A DNA stretch of 40,102 nucleotides from CAYGUK01 sp964352985 (GCA_964352985.1 CAYGUK010000028.1:1-40102); one strand, 5' to 3'; positions 25,608 through 34,780 are shown, counted from the first letter of the stretch. The notes: generated by a model from the sequence alone, not told the origin. Numbers and translations: made by a program.

Positions 25608-25868
25608 ATGATAAAGCCAAATGAAGCTTACATAGAAATACCAGCAAGAGAATGAGTCTTCTCTACTAAAATTTTTACACGGTTTTACCACCAAGATGCG
25701 GTGGGTGTCAGAAATACAATTATCCTATTACCAGGCGGACCAGGTAATGATATGGGGATGTATGACGATCCGACTCTATCAATTGCAACGGCATTTTATC
25801 AAGTGCTCTGGATTGACCAGTGGGATAAATTTGCAAATGATGCAACTAATTTCCTTCGTTTAAACTAA
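25608..25868 (+). pseudogene. Alpha/beta-hydrolase (proline-iminopeptidase-like) remnant
   Basis: In one frame from the ATG at 25608 come 'MIKPNEAYIEIPARE', a TGA, then 'VFSTKIFTRFYHQDAVGVRN', 'TIILLPGGPGNDMGMYD' and 'VLWIDQW'. The P/H-GGPG oxyanion motif and 'V-x-W/F-D-Q' strand are those of proline iminopeptidase-type hydrolases. The catalytic Ser region is missing and the frame ends at 25868. Confidence 0.7.
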
Positions 25869-25893
25869 ATAAATTTTAGCTTGGAATTTTAAT

Positions 25894-27384
25894 ATGTTAC
25901 AACGAGTTGATACATTACTAACTGATATCATGATATATGATGGTAGTGGTAGATCTGCTTACAAAGCTAGTGTGGGTATTTTAAAAGATACTATAACTTA
26001 TATAGGAAGCGATAGACCAGATTCTAACAAGTCAGTAGACTGTAGCGGACTAGCCTTAGCTCCTGGCTTTATAGATGTGCATTCACACGATGATTTTGCA
26101 GTACTAGCTGATCCTTTAATGGATTTTAAAGTGATGCAGGGAGTTACTAGCTGCATTGTTGGTAACTGTGGTATGGGGCCTGCACCATATGATATAGCCA
26201 GTAAAAAGCTTGGGCGATTTTACCCTAAAGTTTCACTACCCACATGGAGTAATTTTAAAGAATATGCTCAAACTCTTACCGATAAACCTTCTAATGTTAA
26301 TGTTGGATTTTTAATTGGTCATGGTACAGTGCGTCAAACAATTATTGGTAATGAAGACCGTAGACCTAGTAAAAAAGAATTAACGCTGATGATCACGGCA
26401 TTTGAAGAAGGATTAACTCATGGTGCACTTGGTTATTCATCAGGATTAATATATGAGCCAAGCAAATATGCGCAAATTGATGAGCTTATCACCTTTGCGA
26501 AAGTCACTGCTACGGGGAACGGGATCTATACAACACATTTACGCAATGAAGGACATGATTTACTCACAGCACTAGATGAGGCAATAACAATCGGGAAATC
26601 AGCTGGTATTCAAGTGCAAATATCGCATCACAAGGTCTATGGACATAAAAATTGGGGCTTAGTAAAGCAATCGCTGGCTATGATTGAAAACGCTCGAGAT
26701 CAAGGATTATCGATATATGCAGATCAATATCCCTATACATCAAGCAGCACGTCCTTAGAATCAATGTTAAATAATACTAGCTTATCCATTGAGAGTGATG
26801 ACTATATCCCCGCGAAAGATATTATATTTTCATATAGTCCACAAAATCCCCAATTAGAAGGTAAATCATTATTGGATCTGTGTCAGTCGTTGAGGTTAAA
26901 TGCAGAGCAGGCGGCAGAAATTTTAGTAGAAAAGGGATTAGTCATGGTGGTAGTTCATTCCATGGCTGATGAAGATGTTTGTAGTGTTATGACTCATAGT
27001 ACGACCATGATAGGCTCAGACGGTATACCGATGCAATATGGGAAACCGCACCAAAGACTTTATGGAAGTTTTGCAAAAGTTTTAGGTCATTATTCACGTA
27101 ACAGAGGCTTACTTTCATTAGAGACCGCAGTCCAAAAAATGACGCACCTTCCAAGCAAGGTATTCGGGCTACATAAGCGGGGACTTATTCAAGAAGGTTA
27201 CTTCGCAGATTTAGTCGTCTTTGACCCAAGAAATATTAAAGATACTACAAGTGTCACGGATCCGCGTTGCTATCCTCAAGGAATTGAGCACGTTTTTGTT
27301 AATGGTGCGGCTGTGGTAAGCAAAGGTCAATTATTAGATACTCGGCCTGGCAAGGTATTACGCAATCGCATCGAACAGTATTAA
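25894..27384 (+). CDS. N-acyl-D-amino-acid deacylase (D-aminoacylase family)
   Basis: The 496-aa length and sequence fit D-aminoacylases of the amidohydrolase superfamily, which cleave N-acyl groups from D-amino acids using Zn. Visible motifs include 'GFIDVHSHDDF' (H63, H65 metal ligands), 'VGNCGMGPAP' (the conserved Cys loop), 'QISHHKVYG' (metal His block), 'HSMADEDV' and 'IGSDGIP' (catalytic Asp). The C-terminal beta domain contains 'LIQEGYFADLVVFDP'. A ribosome site is weak. It is 33 bp upstream of the P450 gene on the same strand, so the two form an operon. Dihydropyrimidinase or diketopiperazine-related hydrolysis are alternatives given the CDPS-like neighbour. Confidence 0.9.
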   Translation: MLQRVDTLLTDIMIYDGSGRSAYKASVGILKDTITYIGSDRPDSNKSVDCSGLALAPGFIDVHSHDDFAVLADPLMDFKVMQGVTSCIVGNCGMGPAPYDIASKKLGRFYPKVSLPTWSNFKEYAQTLTDKPSNVNVGFLIGHGTVRQTIIGNEDRRPSKKELTLMITAFEEGLTHGALGYSSGLIYEPSKYAQIDELITFAKVTATGNGIYTTHLRNEGHDLLTALDEAITIGKSAGIQVQISHHKVYGHKNWGLVKQSLAMIENARDQGLSIYADQYPYTSSSTSLESMLNNTSLSIESDDYIPAKDIIFSYSPQNPQLEGKSLLDLCQSLRLNAEQAAEILVEKGLVMVVVHSMADEDVCSVMTHSTTMIGSDGIPMQYGKPHQRLYGSFAKVLGHYSRNRGLLSLETAVQKMTHLPSKVFGLHKRGLIQEGYFADLVVFDPRNIKDTTSVTDPRCYPQGIEHVFVNGAAVVSKGQLLDTRPGKVLRNRIEQY

Positions 27385-27417
27385 TAATTTGAATATAAAA
27401 AAAGAGGTTATAGATTA

Positions 27418-28809
27418 ATGAGCACTTTAAAAACTATTCCACCTACACTAGCAACACCTTGGTTTGGAATACCGATGCTGCAGGCGTTTAAAAAAGACAT
27501 GTTAAATAAAATTACTTCACTTCAAGAAGAATATGACGATCTCGTAAAATTAAAAATTCTCACCGAAACTATTTATATTATCTTTTCCCCCATCATGGTG
27601 CGACAAATTATTGTAGCAAACGCAGATAAGCTGATTCGTGAAGAACGCCAAATTAAGATTTTTAGTAAAATACACGGTGCAAGTGTTTTAACAACCGAAG
27701 GTGAATCGTGGAAAAGACAGAGAAAAATATTGAACCCAGCGTTTTCTGCTAGAAACAGTGAAAATTACTTGCGTTTAATGCAAGAAGCCATATCAGATAA
27801 TTTTAAAACAAAGTTACCAAGTGAATCAGGAAAAAATGTTTTATTAGACGTTGATCAGTTCACTACTAAAGTCACGATGGATGTGATCCTTCGAGTACTA
27901 TTTAGTCTAAAGGTCTCTGATGATAAATCATTTCAAATATCACAGGCTATTCGCCAGTTAACCGCACAAGCGATGAAGGAGCTTTATTGGCCAATACCTG
28001 TTCCAGAATGGCTACCATATCCAGGAAGAGGGCGGACTGTTAAAAATAAAAAAATTATTAATGACTTGTTAAGTGGGCAGATTGCAGATCGTCAAAAAGC
28101 TGACTACTCTCAAAATACTAAAACGGATCTATTAACAATGCTTTTATTAGCTGAGGATAGCGACGCTGAACAGAATAGTATAAATAGCAGATTAACGGCA
28201 CAAGAAATATGTGATAACTGTAAAACTATCTTCTATGCGGGACATGATACTTCTGCTACAGCACTCACTTGGTGGCTTGCACTGATGGCTGAGCACCCCA
28301 AATATGCCCAAAAAATTAGAGCAGAAGTAGATGATATATTTAACCATAATAATCCAAACCGAGATAACTTAGATTCTCTTGTTTTACTTAATGCTTCAAT
28401 TAAAGAATCAATGCGACTCTATCCACCAGCACCTTTCCTTTTTCAAAGAAGAGCTAAAGAGGACATTAAGCTTGATGAATTTGTTATTCCCAAAAAATCA
28501 TTAATTAACATTCCTATTTGGCACATACATCGAGATCCACGACTATATAAAGATCCTGATCAATTCTACCCAGAACGTTTTTTACCAGATGCTCCCAAAA
28601 TACCAAAAAACGCCTTTATGCCTTTTGGAGTTGGCTCCAGAATCTGTATTGGGCAACACTTTGCGAATCAAGAAATTAGTTTTATTGCCGCCATGTTTTT
28701 AAAGCACTTTATAATAGAATTTGAGACTGGGTATTCTTTGCCAAGTTCCACTTTAGATCTTGTTTTAAAACCTGAGTCGCCAATTAAATTAAAATTCACG
28801 CATCGTTAA
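27418..28809 (+). CDS. Cytochrome P450
   Basis: This 463-aa monooxygenase has all core P450 motifs. The I-helix is 'YAGHDTSATALTWW' (A274-G275-x-D277-T278, oxygen activation). The K-helix is 'ESMRLYPP' (E330-x-x-R333) and the PERF-type motif is 'FYPERFLP'. The heme loop is 'FGVGSRICIGQHF', with axial ligand C410. The sequence resembles the CYP102/CYP4-type clan that includes fatty-acid and xenobiotic hydroxylases, rather than the CYP134-type partners of characterised CDPSs. A reductase or ferredoxin is not encoded in this window. An AGAGG ribosome site precedes the ATG. It follows the D-aminoacylase gene and was probably followed by the gene now interrupted by an IS6 element. Confidence 0.93.
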   Translation: MSTLKTIPPTLATPWFGIPMLQAFKKDMLNKITSLQEEYDDLVKLKILTETIYIIFSPIMVRQIIVANADKLIREERQIKIFSKIHGASVLTTEGESWKRQRKILNPAFSARNSENYLRLMQEAISDNFKTKLPSESGKNVLLDVDQFTTKVTMDVILRVLFSLKVSDDKSFQISQAIRQLTAQAMKELYWPIPVPEWLPYPGRGRTVKNKKIINDLLSGQIADRQKADYSQNTKTDLLTMLLLAEDSDAEQNSINSRLTAQEICDNCKTIFYAGHDTSATALTWWLALMAEHPKYAQKIRAEVDDIFNHNNPNRDNLDSLVLLNASIKESMRLYPPAPFLFQRRAKEDIKLDEFVIPKKSLINIPIWHIHRDPRLYKDPDQFYPERFLPDAPKIPKNAFMPFGVGSRICIGQHFANQEISFIAAMFLKHFIIEFETGYSLPSSTLDLVLKPESPIKLKFTHR

Positions 28810-28857
28810 TGATGATCAGTCTATTTGATATTGAACCCTAAAGGAAAGATGTAATCA

Positions 28858-28890
28858 TGTTCCAGCGTTATAGTCGATATGAGGTCCGGC
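28858..28890 (+). pseudogene. Start of a third operon gene, cut by IS6
   Basis: An ATG at 28858 with an AAAGGAAAG ribosome site begins 'MFQRYSRYEVR' and runs into the left end of the IS6 element at about 28888. The gene follows the P450 by 48 bp. Its remainder may be the coding-like tail at 29728-30095, but the join has not been reconstructed. Confidence 0.4.
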
Positions 28891-29727
28891 CAGGGCACCG
28901 TCAAGTTAATTGTAAGAGCAAAGCAACTAGATTAGACTGCTTAAAAAAAAACCGAGAATAACGTCATGCTTCCAAGTGAAAAAATAAAAAGACATCGTTA
29001 CCTGCAATCGATAATTCTCCATGTCGTTTGGCTGTATCACCGATTCATGTTGAGCTTAGGAGATGTCAGTGAATTAATGTTATCCAGGGGAATTATCCTA
29101 AGCCACGAAACGGTTCGCAGTTGGTGCAATAAGTTTGGTTCAACAATAGGTAAAATAATTAAACGTCGCGCGCCTCGACGAGGCGATAAAAGACATCTCG
29201 ATGAAATGTGTGTTGTCATGAATAAAAAGAAATATTGGTTATGGCGAGCGGTCGATCAAGCGGATTATGAATTGGATATTTTATTGTAATCGAAACGTAA
29301 TAAAGCAGCAGCTAAGCAGTTTTTCAAAAAATTATTGAAAGGTTTACGCTACACTCCGCGAGTCATTATCACCGATAAATTGAAAAGTTATGGTGCGGCT
29401 AAAGACGAACTGATGGCGGGTGTTGAACATCGCCAACATAAAGGGCTCAATAATCGGGCTGAAAATTCACACCAAGCGACAAGGCAAAAGGAAAAGCAAA
29501 TGCGAAAATTTAAATCATCCAAACAAGCTCAACGCTTTCTTTTTACTTTTGGCCAAACAAGAAATTTATTTTTTGTCGGTCGTTATAAAAAATCCACTAA
29601 TGATATTCGACATGATTTAAAGGACGCATTTAATTTGTGGCATTCTATTGATTTACAAAATTGTTGCGCCTAGAGTTTGGCTTTCATTCTTTTTTGCAGT
29701 TCATTTTTTTAACTTGACGGTGCCTGG
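28888..29727 (+). mobile_element. IS6-family insertion sequence with decayed transposase
   Basis: Imperfect terminal repeats share caccgtcaagttaa (left, 28896-28909) and ttaacttgacggtg (right, 29709-29722); the left end carries one extra G beside the shared block. Between them is one transposase frame with a nonsense codon. I found no clean 8-bp target duplication. The element separates the P450 operon from downstream coding-like sequence. Confidence 0.8.
28966..29673 (+). pseudogene. IS6-family transposase with one internal stop
   Basis: The 235-codon length is right for IS6/IS26 transposases. The frame has the helix-turn-helix 'LSHETVRSWCNKF', catalytic first Asp in 'RHLDEMCV', 'WRAVDQADYELDILL', 'IITDKLKSYG' (second Asp), 'HRQHKGLNNRAENSHQ' and 'TRQKEKQMRKFKS' (third acidic region). 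The stop TAA at 29287-29289 sits where a Gln or similar is expected ('DILL*SKRNKAAAKQFF'). A single base change would restore it. Readthrough is not expected, so the element is inactive unless supplied in trans. Confidence 0.85.
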
Positions 29728-30095
29728 TTATGACATAGAGAGGAACAGATATACATGTACCGAATGCAATTATAAATCATGCACAAGCGAGCCTATACAA
29801 TTTGGGTGTTCCCAGTCGATCTCCTGGACTTCATTCAAGTGTTGCTACTCAAAACATGTTTCAAAACTCAAGGTTTTTTCCTTCAAATCAAAATCATTGT
29901 GATTTAGACACACAAAGACTTGATGTTAATAGTATGGTTTTTTTGTTACAAGATTTAGACGCGGTGTTTCGTCACTCAAACCGTCATGATGTTTTCAGAC
30001 TTGTACTTGCAATGAACCAAGGTAATATAAATAGTTTTACTCGAGAAGAAGAGCCGGATATTACTAGGACTAATTTTCCTCATGCGCGACCATAA
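29728..30095 (+). pseudogene. Coding-like tail after the IS6 element
   Basis: In one frame from about 29739 to TAA at 30093-30095 the sequence includes 'SLYNLGVPSRSPGLHSSVAT', 'LDTQRLDVNSMVFLLQDLDA' and 'FRHSNRHDVFRLVLAMNQGN'. It has no start codon other than a TTG at 29802 and begins at the IS edge, so it is probably the 3' part of an interrupted gene. No family is recognised. Confidence 0.4.
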
Positions 30096-30396
30096 ATTAT
30101 TTTTTTTTATCGAGACTAATTCAATGTAAAGTTTCGATATGGATGCAAGAATGAGGGCGTAAAATTCTTTGCGAACAACCAGAAGTAAAATATCAGTTCA
30201 TTCAAAATGAAAAAAATAATCATAACATTATACTCCTTTGTCACGTGCTAAAGGTATCGCGAGGTTGTAATTATGATTTCATCAAAAGAACTAGCAGCAA
30301 TACTTACATAAATCCTCTTAAAGCGAATCAAGATTTAAATCTTTTATGGAGAATGTATAATTAGCAAACGTAATTCATAAAAGAAGATGTTATATT
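30096..30396. other. Intergenic region upstream of the SDR gene
   Basis: No gene is seen. An AAGAAG ribosome site lies about 10 nt before the SDR start. No convincing promoter pair was identified. Confidence 0.4.
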
Positions 30397-31143
30397 ATGC
30401 GACTACAAAATAAAATTATTGTTATTACTGGTGGAGACAGTGGAATCGGTATAGCTTGTAGTAATCTTTTTATAGCCGAAGGTGCAACCGTTATCATCAT
30501 GAGCAATAATTCTTCTACCCTAGAAAAAGTAAAACATAAGTTTAATGAGCCTTGCTTAGAAGTTGATATTAGAGATTATGATTCACTAAAAAACTGTTTT
30601 CAGAAGATTGGAAAAAAACATAGAAAAATTGATGTATTGGTTGCTAATGCTGGAATTTGTAAAGTAAATAATATTAATAAATATGATGCAACATTATTGA
30701 ATAATATTATTGATACAAATATTAAAGGCACATATAATACGGTAGCTGCATGTATCCCGTATCTTAACAATCCTGCTTCAATTATTTTAATGGCATCGAA
30801 TTCTCAATTATTAGCTGTGCCAAATTTTTCAATTTATAGTGCGACAAAAGCAGCAATTCGGTCATTTGCTAAAACCATGTCGACTGATTTATTAGCAAAT
30901 GGAATTCGCGTGAATAGTTTGAGCCCTGGTGCAACTGATACTAGATTACTTGAAAATATGGGTATTCCTAGTGATCAATATAACCAATTCAAAAAAGTTT
31001 TAGCAGAAGGTATACCGATGCAACGCATTGCTGAAGTTAACGATATTGCAAAAGCCGCATTATTTTTAGCAAGCGATGATTCAAACTACATTACTGGTAT
31101 TGATCTTGTTGTAGATGGTGGTCATTCACAAGCTTACTATTAA
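30397..31143 (+). CDS. Short-chain dehydrogenase/reductase (SDR)
   Basis: This 248-aa protein has the classical SDR pattern: 'TGGDSGIG' (TGxxxGIG, cofactor binding), 'LVANAG' (NAG), catalytic Ser in 'LMASNSQ', and 'YSATK' (YxxxK active site). The C-terminal 'LASDDSNYITGIDLVVDGG' is typical of FabG-like members. The acidic residue after the second strand needed to call NAD or NADP preference is not obvious. The substrate is unknown. It may belong with the P450 cluster as a tailoring enzyme, but the IS6 element and 300 bp of non-coding DNA lie between. Confidence 0.92.
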   Translation: MRLQNKIIVITGGDSGIGIACSNLFIAEGATVIIMSNNSSTLEKVKHKFNEPCLEVDIRDYDSLKNCFQKIGKKHRKIDVLVANAGICKVNNINKYDATLLNNIIDTNIKGTYNTVAACIPYLNNPASIILMASNSQLLAVPNFSIYSATKAAIRSFAKTMSTDLLANGIRVNSLSPGATDTRLLENMGIPSDQYNQFKKVLAEGIPMQRIAEVNDIAKAALFLASDDSNYITGIDLVVDGGHSQAYY

Positions 31144-31348
31144 GAATATTCATTTTGAAAGCTAAAATATAATTTTTATGAATTGGTGAATAATTTTGTA
31201 GACTAATAAGAGTCATGATTTAAAAAGATAAATTGCGATCGGTAATTACAATATTGTCGATTGCTTAGCAAAGTTTTTTCATTTACTTGAATTAATTATA
31301 TAGATCAGCATGAATACTTAAGGTCTAAAGGTTCTGTAAAGACTGAAT

Positions 31349-31558
31349 TTAAATTAATAACAATGTCACATTCAATGCCCTATCATTAAGGTATTTTTGC
31401 ATTTGTTGATTAGTAAGCATTCCTGAGTAATGTGAAAATTGCCCATATCTAGGAATATTTCTAAAATTTGTTTGAGCGTAATTACTCTCTATGTCAGCAT
31501 AGTTTAAATGTTTAATGGGTAAACTACCTTGATATTCACCGCAATAAATGAGATTCAC
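31349..31558 (-). pseudogene. Fragment of an unrecognised gene, cut by a palindromic element
   Basis: A 69-codon frame begins at a GTG at 31558, but the same frame stays open upstream into the palindrome at 31563-31621, so the gene was probably interrupted there. The sequence 'NFRNIPRYGQFSHYSGMLTN' followed by 'QQMQKYLND' is coding-like, yet I recognise no family. Start and intactness are doubtful. Confidence 0.35.
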
Positions 31559-31562
31559 TAAG

Positions 31563-31621
31563 ACAGGACTTACGCAAAACTTCAGCTTTTGTCCGTAGTC
31601 TTCGTTTTGCGTAAGTCCTGT
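31563..31621. repeat. 59-bp MITE-like palindrome with 18-bp perfect inverted repeats
   Basis: Arms at 31563-31580 and 31604-31621 are perfect complements (acaggacttacgcaaaac on one strand), with a 23-nt centre. acaggacttacgc ends are seen on IS elements, so this may be a collapsed IS or MITE. It lies immediately upstream of the truncated frame at 31349. Confidence 0.8.
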
Positions 31622-31694
31622 AAGATAAATTAGGACATCATAACGTTAGTGTTAGTATCGGCTTTGAATTGTATAAATTAATATTTAGCCACAT

Positions 31695-31742
31695 TTGATA
31701 TTTATTAGATAATGTCATATAATGACATTATCTAATAAATAT
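31695..31742 (+). promoter_or_regulatory. AbiE operon promoter within a 45-bp perfect palindrome
   Basis: 31698-31718 and 31722-31742 are 21-bp perfect inverted repeats around a 3-nt centre. The promoter is inside: ttgata (31695-31700), a 17-nt spacer, tataat (31718-31723). The gene starts at 31753 after an AGGA site. AbiEi proteins are known to repress their operon by binding inverted repeats upstream, so this is a strong operator candidate. Confidence 0.85.
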
Positions 31743-31752
31743 TAGGAAATTT

Positions 31753-32388
31753 ATGAATTTAAACTTTTTGAATCAGCTTATCAATTGGCCTAACTATTTG
31801 ATTTCAGGTACTGAATTGAAATCTATGCTTGTGGGAACTGAAGATGCCAGAAAGGCGATGATTAAACGAGCTGTCCATGAAGGATATCTTCAACGATTGA
31901 AGCGAGACTATTACATCATTCGTAACATTTCCAATAAGCCCATGATTAATACTTTTGAATTGGCTCAGTTTATTTATGGTCCGTCTTATATTAGTTTTGA
32001 ATCTGCGCTCAGTCATCATGGTTGGATCCCTGAAAGAGTCATGGTAACGTCGAGCGCGACAATAAAGCAAGCTAGATCATTTAACACGTCAATCGGAGAA
32101 TTTAGCTTTGAGAAAATCCCTAACAAGTCATTTAAATTTGGTGTTTCTTATATCAAAGAAGAGAAAGCGCGCTATTTAATCGCTACGCCATGGAAGGCAA
32201 TTGCGGATATGATCTATTGTCGAAAAAAAACATGGAAAAATATTAATGAACTTATGCTCGATTTAAGGATTGAAGAAGAGAGTATTAAGCATTATCAATA
32301 TAATTTATTGGCTGAACTAAGTGAAGAATACGCCCATAAAATGACTAGAAAAACATTACAGGCATTTCTTAAGGAGTTAAATAAATGA
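31753..32388 (+). CDS. abiEi: AbiEi-type antitoxin and repressor
   Basis: The 211-aa size and sequence fit AbiEi, the DNA-binding antitoxin of the AbiE abortive-infection system. The N-terminal winged helix is 'LISGTELKSMLVGTEDARKA' followed by 'IKRAVHEGYLQRLKRDYYII'. The C-terminal antitoxin domain contains 'SYISFESALSHHGWIPE' and 'YLIATPWKAIADMIY', both typical of the family. It overlaps the next gene by 4 bp (ATGA), which fits tight coupling of antitoxin and toxin synthesis. It probably binds the palindrome at 31698-31742. The pair forms a type IV-like toxin-antitoxin system in known cases. Confidence 0.88.
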   Translation: MNLNFLNQLINWPNYLISGTELKSMLVGTEDARKAMIKRAVHEGYLQRLKRDYYIIRNISNKPMINTFELAQFIYGPSYISFESALSHHGWIPERVMVTSSATIKQARSFNTSIGEFSFEKIPNKSFKFGVSYIKEEKARYLIATPWKAIADMIYCRKKTWKNINELMLDLRIEEESIKHYQYNLLAELSEEYAHKMTRKTLQAFLKELNK

Positions 32389-33233
32389 CAATAGATATTA
32401 TTAATGAGCGACTAAAAACTTACACAATAGTTACTAAACAATCTGAGCTAAATGCAATAAAAGAAATTAGCCAAGAAATAGCATTAGCGGGGCTTGCACG
32501 TTCTGGATTTTTTAAACATGCTGTTTTTCAAGGTGGAACTTGCCTTAGAATTATTCATGGATTAAATCGATTTTCAGAAGATCTCGATTTTATATTAAAT
32601 AAAGCCGATATAACTTTTAATTGGGAACCGTATTTAGCCGCCATCAAAACTGAGTTTGAGGCTTTTGGTTTATCGCTTTCTGTTATAGATCGGTCCAAAG
32701 CGACTGGTCCGGTAAAAAAAGCATTTCTTAAAGAAAAATCATTTGGCAAAGTATTAAATTTACATTATGAAAGAACACGAACAGATACACAAAATATTAC
32801 AATTAAATTAGAAATAGATACGAATCCACCAGTAGGTTCAGTTTCTGAAACACATGTTTTAGATTACCCTTATCCGCTATCACTTACTACGCAAGATCGA
32901 CCAAGTTTATTTGCGGGGAAATGTCATGCACTATTATGTAGGAATTATGTCAAAGGTAGAGATTGGTACGATTTTATTTGGTATATTCAACAAAAAATTA
33001 AACCAAATTTTATTTTTTTAGAAAATGCACTGAAACAATTCGGACCATATCAAGGTCAAAAAATAAATGTTGAAAAAAAATGGTTATCGCAAGAGCTTGC
33101 TAAAAAAATTGAATCCTTAAATTGGCAAGTAGTAGCAAATGATGTAAAAAAATTCTTACCAAATAATGTCACTCATTCGGTCGATAATTGGAATAAAGAT
33201 TTATTTTTGGCATTACTAAAAAAGTTCAATTAA
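32385..33233 (+). CDS. abiEii: AbiEii-type nucleotidyltransferase toxin
   Basis: This 282-aa protein has the AbiEii nucleotidyltransferase motifs. Motif I is 'FQGGTCLRI' (G50-G51-T52). 'RFSEDLDF' follows (D66-x-D68, catalytic metal pair). Motif III is 'IKLEIDTNP'. The conserved 'GRDWYDF' supplies motif IV. In studied members the toxin adds nucleotides to tRNA or otherwise halts growth during phage infection. An AAGGAG ribosome site lies inside the upstream gene. It ends 6 bp from the convergent DbpA gene. All signature residues appear intact, so the module is likely functional. Confidence 0.92.
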   Translation: MTIDIINERLKTYTIVTKQSELNAIKEISQEIALAGLARSGFFKHAVFQGGTCLRIIHGLNRFSEDLDFILNKADITFNWEPYLAAIKTEFEAFGLSLSVIDRSKATGPVKKAFLKEKSFGKVLNLHYERTRTDTQNITIKLEIDTNPPVGSVSETHVLDYPYPLSLTTQDRPSLFAGKCHALLCRNYVKGRDWYDFIWYIQQKIKPNFIFLENALKQFGPYQGQKINVEKKWLSQELAKKIESLNWQVVANDVKKFLPNNVTHSVDNWNKDLFLALLKKFN

Positions 33234-33238
33234 TCAAT

Positions 33239-34618
33239 TTATAATAATTCAACCCGATATTTTCTGCCTTTAATTAATCCTTTGCTTAAACATTTTAACG
33301 CTGTCTTAGCGGCAGATTTTTCAATGGCGACATAAGATAAGTTGCTCAAAATTTTAATGTTACCGACTTGCTTCCCTGTGACCCCATTGTCACTGGTTAA
33401 AGCGCCAAGCAAATCACCAGCGCTAATTTTATTTTTTCGTCCCGCTTTAATTCTAAGGGTTCGCATCGGTGGAATTAGATTTAAGGTACCTTCAATTTTA
33501 TAATGGGTTAATTCAATTTTCTCAACCGTTCTATTTTGTAATTCACTGATGGCAATAAGCTTTTGTTGTTCATTTTCAGCAAATAAACTTAATGCCATGC
33601 CTTTTTTACCCGCGCGTCCTGTGCGTCCAATTCGATGCAAGTAAACAACCGGATCATTGGGTAGATCAAAATTAATGACCGCCGGCAAATCCTCAATATC
33701 CAAGCCGCGACTTGCGACATCCGTTGCAACTAAAAACGAACAACTCTGTTGGCTAAATTGAACCAGTGCTTGATTGCGATCGAATTGTTCTAGATCACCG
33801 TGCAAGGCGATAGTAGAATATTTAAGATCATGTAATTGTTGACACACGCTATTAACAGTTAATTTTGTATTACAAAAAATAACCGCGGATTTAATTTTTT
33901 TATGATAGATAACATTACACAACGCATTAATACGGGTGTGTTTATCGCATAAATAAAATAATTGCTTAATTTGCGCATTAGAATGCTGAGCATCTGCTTC
34001 AACGGTAATAGCCCGATGTTGAAATTCCGCACTCAATTGTTGAATTTGTGGAGGATAGGTTGCAGAGAAAAATAACATTTGTCGTTTTTTCGCCGTCTTA
34101 TTTAAAATAAAACTGATATCATCAAAAAAACCCATATCCAGCATCCGATCCGCTTCATCTAAGACAACTCTATTTACGCTATTTAATGAAAGTGTTCCGC
34201 GGCTTAAATGATCTTTAATTCGCCCAGGGGTGCCAACTACAATATGAGTGCCATGTTTCAAGGTTTCAATTTGTGATTTAATAGGAATGCCACCACTTAA
34301 AATAACAACTTTTAAATTATCGCAATGGCTACCTAATCGACGAAGCTCTGTAGTCACCTGAGTACTTAACTCACGGGTAGGACAAAGCACTAAGGCTTGC
34401 AATGAATTTTGGGAGAGATCTAAATGATTAATAATAGCCAAAGAAAATGCCGCAGTTTTACCACTCCCAGTTTTTGCTTTTGCAATCACATCTTGACCGT
34501 TTAACATCAGAGGCAAGCTTTTTTCTTGAATTTCGGTCATGTCGTGATAACCGAGCCGATTGAGATTATCGAGCTGTGTCTTGGTGAGTGAAAGGTTAGA
34601 AAATGATGCGTGACTCAT
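33239..34618 (-). CDS. dbpA: ATP-dependent RNA helicase DbpA
   Basis: This 459-aa DEAD-box helicase matches DbpA in length and C-terminus. Helicase motifs in order are 'AKTGSGKT' (I), 'PTRELS' (Ia), 'TPGRI' (Ib), 'DEAD' (II), 'SAT' (III), 'VATDVASRGLDI' (V) and 'HRIGRTGRAG' (VI). The C-terminal domain, with 'LRIKAGRKNKISAGDLLGAL' and 'IKGRKYRVELL', is the DbpA RNA-binding domain, which binds hairpin 92 of 23S rRNA during 50S assembly. It is a chromosomal housekeeping gene and marks the right edge of the mobile region. Its 3' end is only 6 bp from the convergent toxin gene. Confidence 0.95.
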   Translation of the reverse strand: MSHASFSNLSLTKTQLDNLNRLGYHDMTEIQEKSLPLMLNGQDVIAKAKTGSGKTAAFSLAIINHLDLSQNSLQALVLCPTRELSTQVTTELRRLGSHCDNLKVVILSGGIPIKSQIETLKHGTHIVVGTPGRIKDHLSRGTLSLNSVNRVVLDEADRMLDMGFFDDISFILNKTAKKRQMLFFSATYPPQIQQLSAEFQHRAITVEADAQHSNAQIKQLFYLCDKHTRINALCNVIYHKKIKSAVIFCNTKLTVNSVCQQLHDLKYSTIALHGDLEQFDRNQALVQFSQQSCSFLVATDVASRGLDIEDLPAVINFDLPNDPVVYLHRIGRTGRAGKKGMALSLFAENEQQKLIAISELQNRTVEKIELTHYKIEGTLNLIPPMRTLRIKAGRKNKISAGDLLGALTSDNGVTGKQVGNIKILSNLSYVAIEKSAAKTALKCLSKGLIKGRKYRVELL

Positions 34619-34780
34619 ATTAAATCCAGGTTGTTGTAGTTTAGGACTAACTATAAATTGCTGATTTTTCGAAATTCTACAGCAATCCTAATGTATTATC
34701 AGTCCAATACGTTTTTAATGATAAAAAGGGAAGACTATCATAAATTTTGTCTAAATCCATGGGGATATGAAAATAAAAGA

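Noticed and set aside
28879..29736. 8-bp target duplication around the IS6 element (tatgaggt / tatgacat)
   Set aside because: Only six of eight bases match and the boundaries do not fit the inverted-repeat tips, so no duplication is claimed.
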